Notes under the pieces: generated by a model
What the model saw: only the letters and a program-made list of their open reading frames with translations
The model's database searches: none
Told to the model about the DNA's origin: nothing
Shown: positions 9,483 through 18,430 of the stretch, piece by piece
How the letters are laid out: every line of letters begins with the position of its first letter
How positions within the stretch are numbered: the first letter of the stretch is position 1
Program-made: the position numbers and the translations under genes
DNA from: Enterococcus mundtii
GTDB taxonomy: Bacteria; Bacillota; Bacilli; Lactobacillales; Enterococcaceae
Direction: 5' to 3'
Assembly: GCF_013394305.1 (NCBI RefSeq)
Contig: NZ_AP019810.1
Coordinates: forward strand, 806,001-870,000
DNA length: 64,000 nucleotides

Positions 9483-10064
9483 TTATTCGCTAACTGTTAC
9501 GTCGCCTGTTACTGATGCGTCGTTTTCGTCAAGTTTTGCTGAATCTTGGTATTCTTGTTTTTCAAATGTTACGTTACCCTCTACTTTTGCTCCGTCTAAT
9601 ACAAAGCCGTTCGCTTTTACAAGTACGTCACCTTTGATTGTTCCGTGAACGATATTTGTGTTTTCTGATTCAACGATCAATGTTGGAACAGTGATTGTGT
9701 ATTCAGCAGTTACGTTACGGTCATCGTCTTGTGAGTACAAAGCAATTTTACGGTAGATGTCTGCACTTGCATCATCTTTGTCATGGAATTCGCCTGCGAT
9801 AGTTACATCATTTGAGAATGTCACATCACCTGTTGCTGCAACGATCCAGTTACCGTCAGCTGACATTGCTTTTTCTAAAACAGCTGGATCATCACTGATT
9901 GAAGCTGTTGATACAACATCTGCTGAACTTTCTGTTGTACTTACTTCTGTTGTTGATGAAGCTGAACTAGAATTAGATGAATCATTGTTGTCAGCACCAC
10001 AAGCTCCTAAAGCCAAAAGTGCTGTTGCTGTTAAACCTAATAAAGATAATTTTTTTGATAACAT
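9483..10064 (-). CDS. Lipoprotein of unknown function with beta-solenoid-like C-terminus
   Basis: 193 residues. Signal peptide with lipobox LGAC (Cys22), then a Ser/Thr-rich linker (about 25-60), then short beta-strand units such as GDVTFSNDVTIAG, GTIKGDVLVKANGF, GAKVEGNVTF and SVTGDVTVSE. This repeat pattern resembles polymer-forming or single-stranded beta-helix proteins, so a structural role at the outer face of the membrane is possible. No enzyme motif is visible. The gene is monocistronic, with its own terminator and the ribosome site GAGGAAG. Confidence 0.7.
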   Translation of the reverse strand: MLSKKLSLLGLTATALLALGACGADNNDSSNSSSASSTTEVSTTESSADVVSTASISDDPAVLEKAMSADGNWIVAATGDVTFSNDVTIAGEFHDKDDASADIYRKIALYSQDDDRNVTAEYTITVPTLIVESENTNIVHGTIKGDVLVKANGFVLDGAKVEGNVTFEKQEYQDSAKLDENDASVTGDVTVSE

Positions 10065-10219
10065 TAAATTTCTTCCTCTCTTTTTGTATTCCTATGAAAT
10101 TATACCATGAAAGCGTACTTATGTGAAATAATCTTCATGAAAAGAAAAAATATTTTATATAGTAGAAAATTTACGATAACATCCTCTAGTTATTCTTGTT
10201 ACGCCAAGAATAAAAACAG

Positions 10220-10747
10220 CTAGTCAAAGGTAACTAATTCCGTATTTTCAACAAAAAAGTCAAAGAATGTGTCATTTGCCATCGGATGAAAATAGGCATT
10301 GATGATTCGGATCAGTGCATTATGGCAAACAAGCAAGTAGACATTGTCCTCATCTTCTAAGCACTCTTTCAATAAAGGAGTGATCCGTGCATACACATCT
10401 AAAACCGATTCCCCATTTGGAAAACGTACCGCAAAATTTTGGCGTGCACGTTGAAAGTCTTCGTCTTCGCTAGGACGCCCATCATAATCCCCAAAATCCA
10501 TCTCGATCAGTCGTTCATCCACTGTCATAGGTAGATTGACTTTTTTGGCTACCGCTTGTGCCGTATCTCTTGCGCGTTGCAAAGGGGAATGTATGATCTT
10601 GGTGATCGGTATTTCCAAGTTTGCAACTTTTTCAGCGAGTTTTTCTGCTTGTTGTTTACCTTTTTCTGTTAATTCGATGTCTGCATGGCCACAAACTAAG
10701 CCTTGAGCATTCCAAGTCGTTTCGCCATGTCTAGTAATATATAACAT
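10220..10747 (-). CDS. Histidine phosphatase (phosphoglycerate-mutase-like)
   Basis: 175 residues from ATG 10747, which follows AAAGGAGAG; upstream in-frame starts lack a ribosome site. The catalytic RHGETTWN motif is at the N-terminus, SPLQRARDTA supplies the second Arg, the acid region is EMDFGDYDG, and the second catalytic His is in LLVCHNALIRI. This is the GpmB/CobC/PhoE branch of the superfamily, acting on a small phosphorylated metabolite or phosphosugar. The substrate cannot be read from sequence or from its neighbours. Confidence 0.85.
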   Translation of the reverse strand: MLYITRHGETTWNAQGLVCGHADIELTEKGKQQAEKLAEKVANLEIPITKIIHSPLQRARDTAQAVAKKVNLPMTVDERLIEMDFGDYDGRPSEDEDFQRARQNFAVRFPNGESVLDVYARITPLLKECLEDEDNVYLLVCHNALIRIINAYFHPMANDTFFDFFVENTELVTFD

Positions 10748-10851
10748 TAGATAACTCTCCTTTATTTTATGCTCTTTCAATTTTATCATACAATTTCAGT
10801 CCAAATGGATCATCTGCTTGGAGTCGACGACGTTCGATTAGCCTTAGTGAT

Positions 10852-12366
10852 TCAAATGTGTGTTTCTCTTCTTCTCAAGTCGATTCTTTTCGTTGCGACT
10901 TTTTCTAAGAATCGCTGGTCATGGTCGACGATCAACATCGCTGGTTTGACTTGTACTAAAAGCTGCTCGATTTGTTCTTGATTGAACACGTCCAGATAAT
11001 TCAATGGCTCATCCCAGATATAAAGATCTGCGGATTGTGCAAATGATTTGGCTAATTCCACTTTTTTTCTTTGCCCCATACTCATGTTTTCAATGGAGGT
11101 ATGAAACACGTCTCTTTCCATTCCTAATTTACGAAGATTATTTAAAAAGAGTTCCAAGTCTAGCTGATTCTTTTGCGCAAAATCTGTTAATGTTCCGGTG
11201 TTATCTTCATAGTTTTGGCGAACATAACTGATGCTGATTGTTGCCGGACGTGTGACATCCCCCTTGGATTGACCAGTAAATTCCCCAAGTAAATACTGGA
11301 TGATCGATGATTTACCACTACCATTAGGTCCAGTTATTGCCACACACTCTTGTTGCTCGATGCTAAAGCTGATAGGATCGAATAACATCTCTTCATAGCC
11401 TAATTGTAGATTTTCTACTGTCAATAAGCGTTTATGATGCGACTGATTTGGGCACATATTCAATGAATCGATCGACTCTAGATCTTTCAATAATTTCTCT
11501 TTCTCACTAATTTGAGTTTCCATCCGATTGACGATCGCTTTTGAACGTTTCATTGTACGAGCAGCATCCGCTCCAATTGCGCCACGATTGACACGCCGTG
11601 CTTCGGTATCAATAAAGCCAACACGTTTTTTTGTTTTGTCTCCTTCTCGAGAGTTAGCCCACTCCGCTTTTTCAGCTGCGGTTTTTTTCAAACGTCCGAC
11701 TTCTTTTTTGATTTTTTGGTTTTGTGCTAACTCAAATTCATCTTTTCTACGCTTTTGTTCTTCGTAGACGGAATAATTTCCTTGATAGATCACTAATTGA
11801 CTTTTTTCGATGACCAAAAGATGGTCAACGACTTCATCAATAAACTGACGATCATGACTGACAACAATAAACCCTTGTTTTTTCTTATTCAGGTATTCAG
11901 CTACTTGCTGACGCCCAATCACATCTAAGTGATTTGTTGGTTCGTCAATCAGTGGAAAATGCAGCTCATCGGTAAATAAGAGAGCCAGCAATACTTTTGT
12001 TTTTTCTCCGCCGGAAAGGGAATCGTAAGGGCGCCAGAGAATTTCCGGATTTGCCTGCATCAACATCAGCTCACGCTCGATCTCCCATAACTCACAATCT
12101 GAAACTTCTAACAACACATCATAGGTTAGTCGATTCGTTTCCCTGACCTGTTGTGGAAAATAGACAAATTCTTGTTGATGGGTCACTTGTCCTTGATAAG
12201 GTAGTTTGTTTTGCAAAATAGTTAATAACGTCGTTTTGCCACGACCATTTCGACCAATCAGTCCTAATTTCCATGTGGAATCAATATTTAAGTTTGCTTG
12301 ATCGAATAACAGATCGTCTTGGCTGTCATAGCCAAACGTCAATTGTTTGATTTCGATTTTAGACAT
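10852..12366 (-). CDS. eat(A): ABC-F ribosome-protection protein, Eat(A)/Lsa family
   Basis: 504 residues with two ABC domains and no membrane segments. Walker A motifs are GRNGRGKTT (about 38-46) and GPNGSGKS (346-353); signatures are LSGGEKTK and MSMGQRKK; Walker B motifs are LIDEPTNHLD and IWDEPLNYLD. The linker of about residues 190-300 is long and charged, as in Lsa-type proteins. These proteins bind the ribosomal E site and release lincosamide, streptogramin A and pleuromutilin drugs. The residue before WDEPLNYLD is Ile450. The gene follows a leader with a terminator (12391-12417), so drug-induced attenuation is likely. The symbol is given by family resemblance. Confidence 0.85.
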   Translation of the reverse strand: MSKIEIKQLTFGYDSQDDLLFDQANLNIDSTWKLGLIGRNGRGKTTLLTILQNKLPYQGQVTHQQEFVYFPQQVRETNRLTYDVLLEVSDCELWEIERELMLMQANPEILWRPYDSLSGGEKTKVLLALLFTDELHFPLIDEPTNHLDVIGRQQVAEYLNKKKQGFIVVSHDRQFIDEVVDHLLVIEKSQLVIYQGNYSVYEEQKRRKDEFELAQNQKIKKEVGRLKKTAAEKAEWANSREGDKTKKRVGFIDTEARRVNRGAIGADAARTMKRSKAIVNRMETQISEKEKLLKDLESIDSLNMCPNQSHHKRLLTVENLQLGYEEMLFDPISFSIEQQECVAITGPNGSGKSSIIQYLLGEFTGQSKGDVTRPATISISYVRQNYEDNTGTLTDFAQKNQLDLELFLNNLRKLGMERDVFHTSIENMSMGQRKKVELAKSFAQSADLYIWDEPLNYLDVFNQEQIEQLLVQVKPAMLIVDHDQRFLEKVATKRIDLRRRETHI

Positions 12367-12390
12367 TTATCTTCACCTCGTTATAAAAAA

Positions 12391-12417
12391 GACCAGTCCT
12401 ATTTTCAGAACTGGTCA
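12391..12417 (-). terminator. Attenuator terminator in front of the ABC-F gene
   Basis: Stem GACCAGT/ACTGGTC followed by TTTTTT on the minus strand, ending about 20 nt before the ribosome site GAGGTGAAG. Its 5' arm is also complementary to the upstream segment ATTTTCAGAATTGG (about 12460-12473), which would form an antiterminator. This arrangement is typical of ribosome-mediated attenuation of ABC-F resistance genes. Confidence 0.8.
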
Positions 12418-12445
12418 AAGAAGATGAGTACAAAAAGAGACCCAC

Positions 12446-12478
12446 TCATTGAAAACAGCCAATTCTGAAAATCTGCAT
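12446..12478 (-). CDS. Putative leader peptide of the ABC-F gene (MQIFRIGCFQ)
   Basis: A ten-codon ORF with ATG at 12478 and an AAGGGG site five bases upstream. Its codons include the antiterminator arm, so ribosome position on it would decide between terminator and antiterminator. A second, weaker candidate starts with GTG at 12560 and ends at 12509 (MRDPRIEKVSQFVEAAF), but it lacks a strong ribosome site. One of them is probably the regulatory uORF. Confidence 0.5.
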   Translation of the reverse strand: MQIFRIGCFQ

Positions 12479-12617
12479 ACTATCCCCTTGAACGAACAAG
12501 GTATAGTTAAAATGCAGCTTCAACAAATTGACTTACTTTTTCAATGCGCGGATCCCTCACTTTGTCTTTATTTGCCACTAGGTTACCATAGGTGTTTTAA
12601 GACTGTCAACCAATAAA

Positions 12618-13718
12618 TTATTGAAACAAGCCACTGATTGCCTGTGAAAGCAGTCTGACGTTCTCTAGTGTTTCTTGATGATCCAATGCCTTATCAAGAG
12701 AAGTTGGGCCAGTTTGGATACTAAATACACTAGGAAGGATCGTCGTTAATTCACCTAAATCTTTTTCCCGACTCCCACAGAACGCTACAACTTTTTTGTT
12801 GTGTTTTTTTGCCAAAGAAGCTACACCATAAGGCACTTTCCCATGAATTGTCTGTTGATCGATCCGTCCTTCTCCTGTAATCACGATATCGGCTGATTTG
12901 ATTTTATCTTCTAAGTCTACTAACTCAGAGACAGTCATAAAACCTGCTTTCATCGTAGCCCCGACAATGGCTAGAGCGCCTCCGATTCCACCCGCTGCGC
13001 CACTGCCAGCGAGTTTATTCAAATCAATTGCTGTGCTTTCTTTGATTTGTTCAACGATCTTTTCTGCTTGGGCTTCCAAATATGCTAGAGTTTCTGGTGA
13101 ACCACCTTTTTGTTTCCCAAATAGTTGAGTCGCACCCTGTTTGCCAGTGTAAGGACTCGTAACGTCCGCTGCGATCGTTAATCGTTGCTCGATTCGCTCT
13201 AATTGAGAGACGTCGATTGTCTCGATGGATAACAAAGGATTCCCTTCTGTAACGCCATTTAGTTTCGCCCCTAATGACTGCAATAAACCCAAGCCTCCAT
13301 CAGAACAACCGCTACCACCTAATGTTACGATAACTTCGTCTACTTGCTGATCCAAAGCATCTTTGATCAACTCTCCTAAACCAAAACTTGAAGCTAACCG
13401 GATCGTTTGATCTGTCGGTTCGGTCAACAAGTCCAATCCAATGACTTCCGTCGATTCAATGATGGCTAACTTACGGTTCTTTTTTTGTGTCAGTAAATAA
13501 CGACATGCTTTTTCCCGAAAGAGCAAATCTGGACAAAAAAGTGTTCGCCATTCCCCACCTAAAGTAGCGTAAATCACTTCAGCAGTTCCTTCGCCACCAT
13601 CTGCGATAGGTTGATTGACTGTTTGTTCCGCCTCCCCCCAGCCTTGCAATGCTGCTTGGTTGAGTTCAATAGACGATGCGCTACCTTTAAACGAATCGAT
13701 TGCTGCAAGTAATTTCAT
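12618..13718 (-). CDS. glxK: Glycerate kinase (GarK/GlxK family)
   Basis: 366 residues from ATG 13718, 10 nt after AAAAAGGAG. N-terminal DSFKGSASSIE and PIADGGEGTAEV are the glycerate-kinase type I signatures, and VITGEGRIDQQTIHGKVPYG is the C-terminal one. It phosphorylates D-glycerate at the expense of ATP. The glycine loop reads LGGSGCSDGGLG, where most relatives have SATNDGG; this may be natural family variation. The gene is monocistronic, and no glyoxylate or glucarate genes are nearby. Confidence 0.88.
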   Translation of the reverse strand: MKLLAAIDSFKGSASSIELNQAALQGWGEAEQTVNQPIADGGEGTAEVIYATLGGEWRTLFCPDLLFREKACRYLLTQKKNRKLAIIESTEVIGLDLLTEPTDQTIRLASSFGLGELIKDALDQQVDEVIVTLGGSGCSDGGLGLLQSLGAKLNGVTEGNPLLSIETIDVSQLERIEQRLTIAADVTSPYTGKQGATQLFGKQKGGSPETLAYLEAQAEKIVEQIKESTAIDLNKLAGSGAAGGIGGALAIVGATMKAGFMTVSELVDLEDKIKSADIVITGEGRIDQQTIHGKVPYGVASLAKKHNKKVVAFCGSREKDLGELTTILPSVFSIQTGPTSLDKALDHQETLENVRLLSQAISGLFQ

Positions 13719-13777
13719 TCTGAGACTCCTTTTTCTGCGATGATTGAACAACGTGTTTTTCTTTAACTATATCATAT

Positions 13778-14668
13778 CTAACGTGCTTCAATACCGCTAT
13801 ATTCATAGATAGAAAATACTTCAGGATCATAATCGATAAACCGCTGTGACCAATTTTCTACATCAAAAAATTCGATGATCTCACGATCGACGGTTTGATA
13901 AGGGCTATCTAAGAAGGCAGGAAGTTCATCCAAATTCCTTTCTTCCAACAAGAAAATATTTTGTGGATTGTAGAAACGATACCCGGAAATCGCTTTGTTA
14001 TCAGTGACTAATTTTTTTTGGAAGAAAATAGATTCAAATGTTCGTAAAGTCACACCACTTTGACCTTCTCGCAACAATTCCAAAATACCGGTCGAACCAT
14101 TCGTCTTTTGTAAATATTCTGTATAGGTCAGATACCCTTCTTGATCATTTCCACGACTTGGTAAAATATAAAAGTTTGTTGAAATACCTAACTGTTCAAA
14201 TGCGGCTTGATAATCATCTGCTCGTTGTTTTCTGCCGTTATCAGTTGCTCCAAAGAACAGATCAGTCGTGACTTCAGCTTTTGGTAATTCCATCTCTTTT
14301 GAATAAAAAGAACTATTGTGTTTAATCCCTAACTCTTTTGCTTCTAAAATATCAAAATGGTAAATGTCATCAATTGCTGGTTCTGCTTCTGCTTTCTTCA
14401 ATAATTGAAGGTGTTCTTCTTTAAAATGGTTCCAAAAGAAGAGGATGATCTTCGCATTTGTGTACGGTCGAATACGAGAAGCAAATGCCACATCAAATCC
14501 ATAATCTAAAAAAATAATTAGTTTATATTGATCGAGTTGCTGTTGGAACGATGACATAAAGAAATCATCCATCAAATCTTTTGCTGAGATGACGTCCATT
14601 GTTTGTACGTATGGGAAAAAATATAACGCCTTATTTTTCGCTATAAGCAATCGTTCGTGTTGGCTCAT
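13778..14668 (-). CDS. Hypothetical protein, glycosyltransferase-like fold possible
   Basis: 296 residues from ATG 14668, preceded by AAGGAG; an in-frame TTG nine bases upstream is less likely. It is soluble, with no signal peptide. Alternating strand-helix segments (QYKLIIFLDYGFD, NAKIILFFWNHF, VTTDLFFGATDNGRKQRADD) and a late Glu-rich part (RTFESIFFQKKLVTDN) recall the GT-B fold of glycosyltransferases or CgeB-like proteins. No catalytic motif can be named with confidence. It is divergent from the permease at 14964. Confidence 0.7.
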   Translation of the reverse strand: MSQHERLLIAKNKALYFFPYVQTMDVISAKDLMDDFFMSSFQQQLDQYKLIIFLDYGFDVAFASRIRPYTNAKIILFFWNHFKEEHLQLLKKAEAEPAIDDIYHFDILEAKELGIKHNSSFYSKEMELPKAEVTTDLFFGATDNGRKQRADDYQAAFEQLGISTNFYILPSRGNDQEGYLTYTEYLQKTNGSTGILELLREGQSGVTLRTFESIFFQKKLVTDNKAISGYRFYNPQNIFLLEERNLDELPAFLDSPYQTVDREIIEFFDVENWSQRFIDYDPEVFSIYEYSGIEAR

Positions 14669-14760
14669 AGTTATCAACTCCTTATTTTTACTTACTCAAA
14701 ACAATCCTATTAATTATGGGTTTCCTCTTATAATAGCCCTGCATGAAAGGAAAAAGCGAA

Positions 14761-14778
14761 TGAAACGCTTTCGTTTCA
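14761..14778. repeat. 18-base palindrome in the divergent promoter region
   Basis: TGAAACG-CTTT-CGTTTCA is a perfect inverted repeat between the divergent genes at 14668 and 14964. It could be an operator or a small hairpin. It does not fit the CcpA cre consensus because the spacing is one base short. Confidence 0.4.
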
Positions 14779-14963
14779 AGTTATTTTTTATAGAAATATA
14801 ACAATAATTATCAAAACAGATAAGAGTTCTATGATTGTTTCATTAAAAATTACAAAAAAGTTTTCAGAATAGTTGTAATTGTCAGACAATTTGTTATTAT
14901 AGAGAATATTATTTTATAACCTATTTGTTTTTTCATTCATGTTTTTAGAAAAGAGGGTTTTTG

Positions 14964-16328
14964 ATGGAAAGTACAGAACAAACAAAATTAAAAAAACAGC
15001 TAAGCTCCAGACACATCACGATGCTTGCTTTGGGTGGTGCAATTGGTGCTGGTTTATTCAAAGGAAGTGGTGAAGCCATTGGGATCGCTGGTCCTGCGGT
15101 CTTGCTTGCTTTTTTGATCGGTGGTGGTATTTTATTTATTGTTATGAGTGGTCTGGGTAAGTTAGTTTTAGACGGTGGGGATACACAACATGGATTATCT
15201 GGCTTGATTCGCCCTTATTTAGGTAATCATTCTGCGGATTTCGTCGACTGGGTCTATTATTCCATGTGGATGATCAATATCATCGCTGAGGCTGTAGCAG
15301 CAGCTTCCTTCTTACAATTATGGTTTCCGCATGTTCCTGCATGGTGTTTCATCTTACTTTTAGCTATTTTAACGACTCTGATCAATCTTTATTCTGTCCG
15401 CTTGTTTGCTGAAACCGAATATTGGTTGGCTTTTGCGAAGATCAGTGTCATTATCTTGATGATTCTTTTCGGGTTATATCTCGTCGGACAACAAATGTTA
15501 GGAACTGGAATTTTTCCTACATTAAGTCAATTGACTGATCACGGTGGCTTTACTCCCCATGGATTAAAAGGGGTCGTTAGTTCATTACTTGTCGTTATCT
15601 ATTCATATGGTGGGTCAGAATTGATTGCAATTACTGTCAGTGAAGCGGACGATCCTAAAAAAGCCATACCAAAAGCGATAAAAGGGGTCATGGGCCGAAT
15701 TGTTTCCTTCTATATTATTCCGCTTTTCTTATTGCTGATTCTTTTCCCTTGGAATACTTTAGCTGGTTCTGCGGTTAGCCCGTTCGTCTTGGTGTTTGAA
15801 CAGATGAATATCCCTTTTGCTAGTGATATCGTGAACTTCGTCATTGTCTTGGCACTCTTTTCATCGATCAATTCTGGCGTTTATGCTTCTTCTCGTCTCT
15901 TGTTTTTCCGTTTGAAAGACAAAAAAGGCACCGCCAAGAAACTGGCAAAGTTGAACAAACATTATGTGCCACAACGTGCTGTATTATTTTGTACCAGCGT
16001 GCTATATCTAGGGGTCATCCTTTCCTATTTCGTAGGTGACAAACTTTTCGGTTACTTAGCCGGTTCTCTTTCTTATACGGTACTCGTGATTTGGCTAATG
16101 ATCAGCGCTGCCGCTTTTCGTTTAGCATTGAAGAAAGGCACTTGGCAAGCCAAAAGTTTTAATTTATTTGCTTTGATCGCGTTAAGCTTGATCTTGATTG
16201 GGATACTCATGACAAATTCAATTGGTGTAACGGTCTTGACAGCTTTATTATATGCGGTGATTTTCTTTAGCTATCAAAAGAAAAAAGATGTCTTTACGAT
16301 AAAAAATGAGCCTTTTTCTTCGATATGA
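14964..16328 (+). CDS. Amino-acid permease, AAT group of the APC superfamily
   Basis: 454 residues with 12 predicted membrane helices. The ATG at 14964 follows AAGAGGG with six bases spacing. The N-terminal motif ALGGAIGAGLFKGSGEAI and the segment VIYSYGGSELIAITVSEADD are diagnostic for AroP/GabP/AnsP-type proton-driven permeases. The substrate cannot be fixed from sequence; aromatic or short-chain amino acids are possible. The gene is followed by a hairpin terminator at 16365-16424 and stands alone. Confidence 0.85.
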   Translation: MESTEQTKLKKQLSSRHITMLALGGAIGAGLFKGSGEAIGIAGPAVLLAFLIGGGILFIVMSGLGKLVLDGGDTQHGLSGLIRPYLGNHSADFVDWVYYSMWMINIIAEAVAAASFLQLWFPHVPAWCFILLLAILTTLINLYSVRLFAETEYWLAFAKISVIILMILFGLYLVGQQMLGTGIFPTLSQLTDHGGFTPHGLKGVVSSLLVVIYSYGGSELIAITVSEADDPKKAIPKAIKGVMGRIVSFYIIPLFLLLILFPWNTLAGSAVSPFVLVFEQMNIPFASDIVNFVIVLALFSSINSGVYASSRLLFFRLKDKKGTAKKLAKLNKHYVPQRAVLFCTSVLYLGVILSYFVGDKLFGYLAGSLSYTVLVIWLMISAAAFRLALKKGTWQAKSFNLFALIALSLILIGILMTNSIGVTVLTALLYAVIFFSYQKKKDVFTIKNEPFSSI

Positions 16329-16364
16329 TTGATGGTAAAGATAGATAACTAAAACTTCCCCATG

Positions 16365-16424
16365 AACCAGCTAGAAAATACGAGATCACTTGATGGATCT
16401 TTGAGCTTTCTAGCTGGTTTTTAT
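16365..16424 (+). terminator. Terminator of the amino-acid permease gene
   Basis: Arms AACCAGCTAGAAA and TTTCTAGCTGGTT enclose about 30 bases; the downstream arm runs into TTTTTATTAAT. Confidence 0.7.
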
Positions 16425-16562
16425 TAATCTTTTTAGAGAACTTTGAGCCTGAATGAACCATTCGCCCAAAAAGATCCCCCTCGTTTTTTTGCAACGACAC
16501 TTGAACAGATGTTGTTTCACTTCATCGATACGTTCACTTGATAAGTCAATCCATTGATTATC

Positions 16563-16605
16563 CAAAAAAAAATAGCCCCCCGCTGATTGGGTGACTATTT
16601 TTTTG
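16563..16605 (-). terminator. Terminator of the NhaC-family gene
   Basis: An imperfect stem joins AAATAGTCACCC to GGGGGGCTATTT on the minus strand and is followed by a T run. It begins a few bases after the stop of the NhaC-family gene. Confidence 0.55.
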
Positions 16606-16608
16606 AGT

Positions 16609-18021
16609 TTATATCGTTTCCTTCACAACGTTCAATTGTTCCTGCTTTTCATTATTTTTTGCAATACCTAAACCAGTAATGGCACTGACCATTGAAAAGA
16701 CGGGAGAAAGCAAACTGAAAAATACGAATGGTAAGTAGGTCATCGTTGGTATTCCAAACGTGCTGGCAACAAAACTACCGGCAATCCCCCAAGGAATAAG
16801 GTAATTGATGACTGTCCCTCCATCTTCTAAGGTACGACTCAAAACAGTTGGATCAAGTCCTGCTTTTTTGTATGTTTCTTTGAACGCATTTCCTGGTAAG
16901 ATCACAGATAAGAACTGTTCACCGATAAACAGATTGACACCAATACTTGTCATTAGTGTCGTAAAAATCAGTTTAGGTATCGTCGTCATTTTCTTCGATA
17001 CCACTTCCATAACTGTAGAGATCAACTCAAATTCGATCAATAAACCGCCTAATGAAAGCGTCAGAATAATCAAGGAAACTGTAGGCATCATACTTTCGAT
17101 CCCACCGCGGCTAAGTAACGCATCGATTTGCGTGTTTCCTGTTTCAGATAGAAAACCAGATTCGAGGACTGTCGCTAGTCCTGAGAAGGAAGTGCTTGGA
17201 TCTTGGATAAAAATCATTCCAACTGCTACGGCAATATTAAACAGGATCGTTAAGATCGCTGGAACTTTTTTCCAAGCACAAACCAACATCAAGAATAAAG
17301 GGATTAGAGACCAGATCGAAATCGTAAAGTTGTTTTCTAAAATAGTTGTTACATTTTGGATTTCTGTCAAGCTGGCACCTTTATCTGTATGTCCTAAAAA
17401 TGCAAACAAAATCAAAGAAACAATAAATGCCGGAAGTGTTGACCACATCATATGTTTGATATGTTTAAATAGATCCGCATCAACAATGGCTGCTGCCAGA
17501 TTTGTCGATTCAGATAATGGCGACATCTTATCTCCAAAAACTGCCCCAGAAACAATAGCACCGACAACTAATGCGGGGGTCAATCCCAACGTTGTGCCGA
17601 TACCGAAAAAGGCGATACCGATGGTTGACATGACAGTAAAGGCACTACCGACTGCACTGCCGACAATGGCACACACAACAAAAACTGAAGGCACAAACCA
17701 TGGGACACTAATGATGTTAAAGCCATAGACCATCAACGTTGGAATGATGCCAGCTTGGATCCAGACCGCAATCAATGCGCCGACTAAAATAAAGATAAAG
17801 ATCGGGATGATCCCCGGTTTGAGACCGTTGATGATTCCTTCATGTAATCGATCGGTTGGCTGTTTCTTCACTACTGCGTAGACCATGACCATACCAATAG
17901 CAATCAAAATCGCGATATTCGGTGAAATCTTAAAGCCAACTACTCCGGCTGCTATCGTTGCAACGATAATTATTAATACACTCACTGCTTCTATAAAACT
18001 AGGTTTTTTTATTTTTTCCAT
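16609..18021 (-). CDS. NhaC-superfamily transporter, candidate methionine transporter
   Basis: 470 residues, about 11-12 membrane helices. FGDKMSPLSESTNLAAAI matches the NhaC signature GDKxSPLSDTT, and the C-terminal half has the related GGTVINYLIPWGIAG. The ATG at 18021 has AGGAG at good spacing; the ATG six bases earlier is too close to it. Classical NhaC members exchange Na+ for H+. Members controlled by amino-acid T-boxes have been predicted to carry amino acids (MetT, TyrT types). A T-box with a likely AUG specifier precedes this gene, and metNIQ is next door, so methionine transport is the better guess. Confidence 0.75.
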   Translation of the reverse strand: MEKIKKPSFIEAVSVLIIIVATIAAGVVGFKISPNIAILIAIGMVMVYAVVKKQPTDRLHEGIINGLKPGIIPIFIFILVGALIAVWIQAGIIPTLMVYGFNIISVPWFVPSVFVVCAIVGSAVGSAFTVMSTIGIAFFGIGTTLGLTPALVVGAIVSGAVFGDKMSPLSESTNLAAAIVDADLFKHIKHMMWSTLPAFIVSLILFAFLGHTDKGASLTEIQNVTTILENNFTISIWSLIPLFLMLVCAWKKVPAILTILFNIAVAVGMIFIQDPSTSFSGLATVLESGFLSETGNTQIDALLSRGGIESMMPTVSLIILTLSLGGLLIEFELISTVMEVVSKKMTTIPKLIFTTLMTSIGVNLFIGEQFLSVILPGNAFKETYKKAGLDPTVLSRTLEDGGTVINYLIPWGIAGSFVASTFGIPTMTYLPFVFFSLLSPVFSMVSAITGLGIAKNNEKQEQLNVVKETI

Positions 18022-18107
18022 ATCCATTCTCCTTTTTTAAGTTTGTTACGTCTTAAAAAAGCTTCGATATCGAATGACTCCGCCACAATTCATCTGCGTT
18101 TCCTCCC

Positions 18108-18290
18108 TAAAAAAAAGACAAAAAGATCTGTTTTCAACTAAGGACGAATTTCTCCGCGGTACCACCTTAATTAAAAACAGATCTGTTTTTCACTTTGATT
18201 TGAATGATTTAATTGTTAAAACTTTTCCTGTAATTCATAGAATTGGCTTGGTCGGTTCGCAGCAACCACCGACTTTCTGAACAAAACACC
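18108..18290 (-). promoter_or_regulatory. T-box leader of the NhaC-family gene
   Basis: Minus-strand leader with the T-box sequence AAGGTGGTACCGCGGAG (complement of 18152-18168), Stem I motif CAGAAAGTCGGTGG...CCGAC, and a terminator pairing AGATCTGTTTT with AAAACAGATCT before a T run. The specifier region reads CAATTCT-AUG-AATTACAGG with AUG at 18236-18238. AUG is the most consistent reading but less clear than in the two leaders at 22.3-22.9 kb. Confidence 0.85.
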
Positions 18291-18430
18291 AAAACTACTA
18301 CTGGGTGAAAAGTGAACTTTCATGAAGTTTACCTGCATCTGTCCAATTTGTCAATCTAAATGTATTTTTTCTGAAAACAAATGTTTTGATTCATAACGAT
18401 CTAGTCCTTTCACCCATCCATCATTTTCCG

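Noticed and set aside
14761-14778. CcpA cre site
   Set aside because: The palindrome TGAAACG-CTTT-CGTTTCA has the wrong spacing for a cre site.
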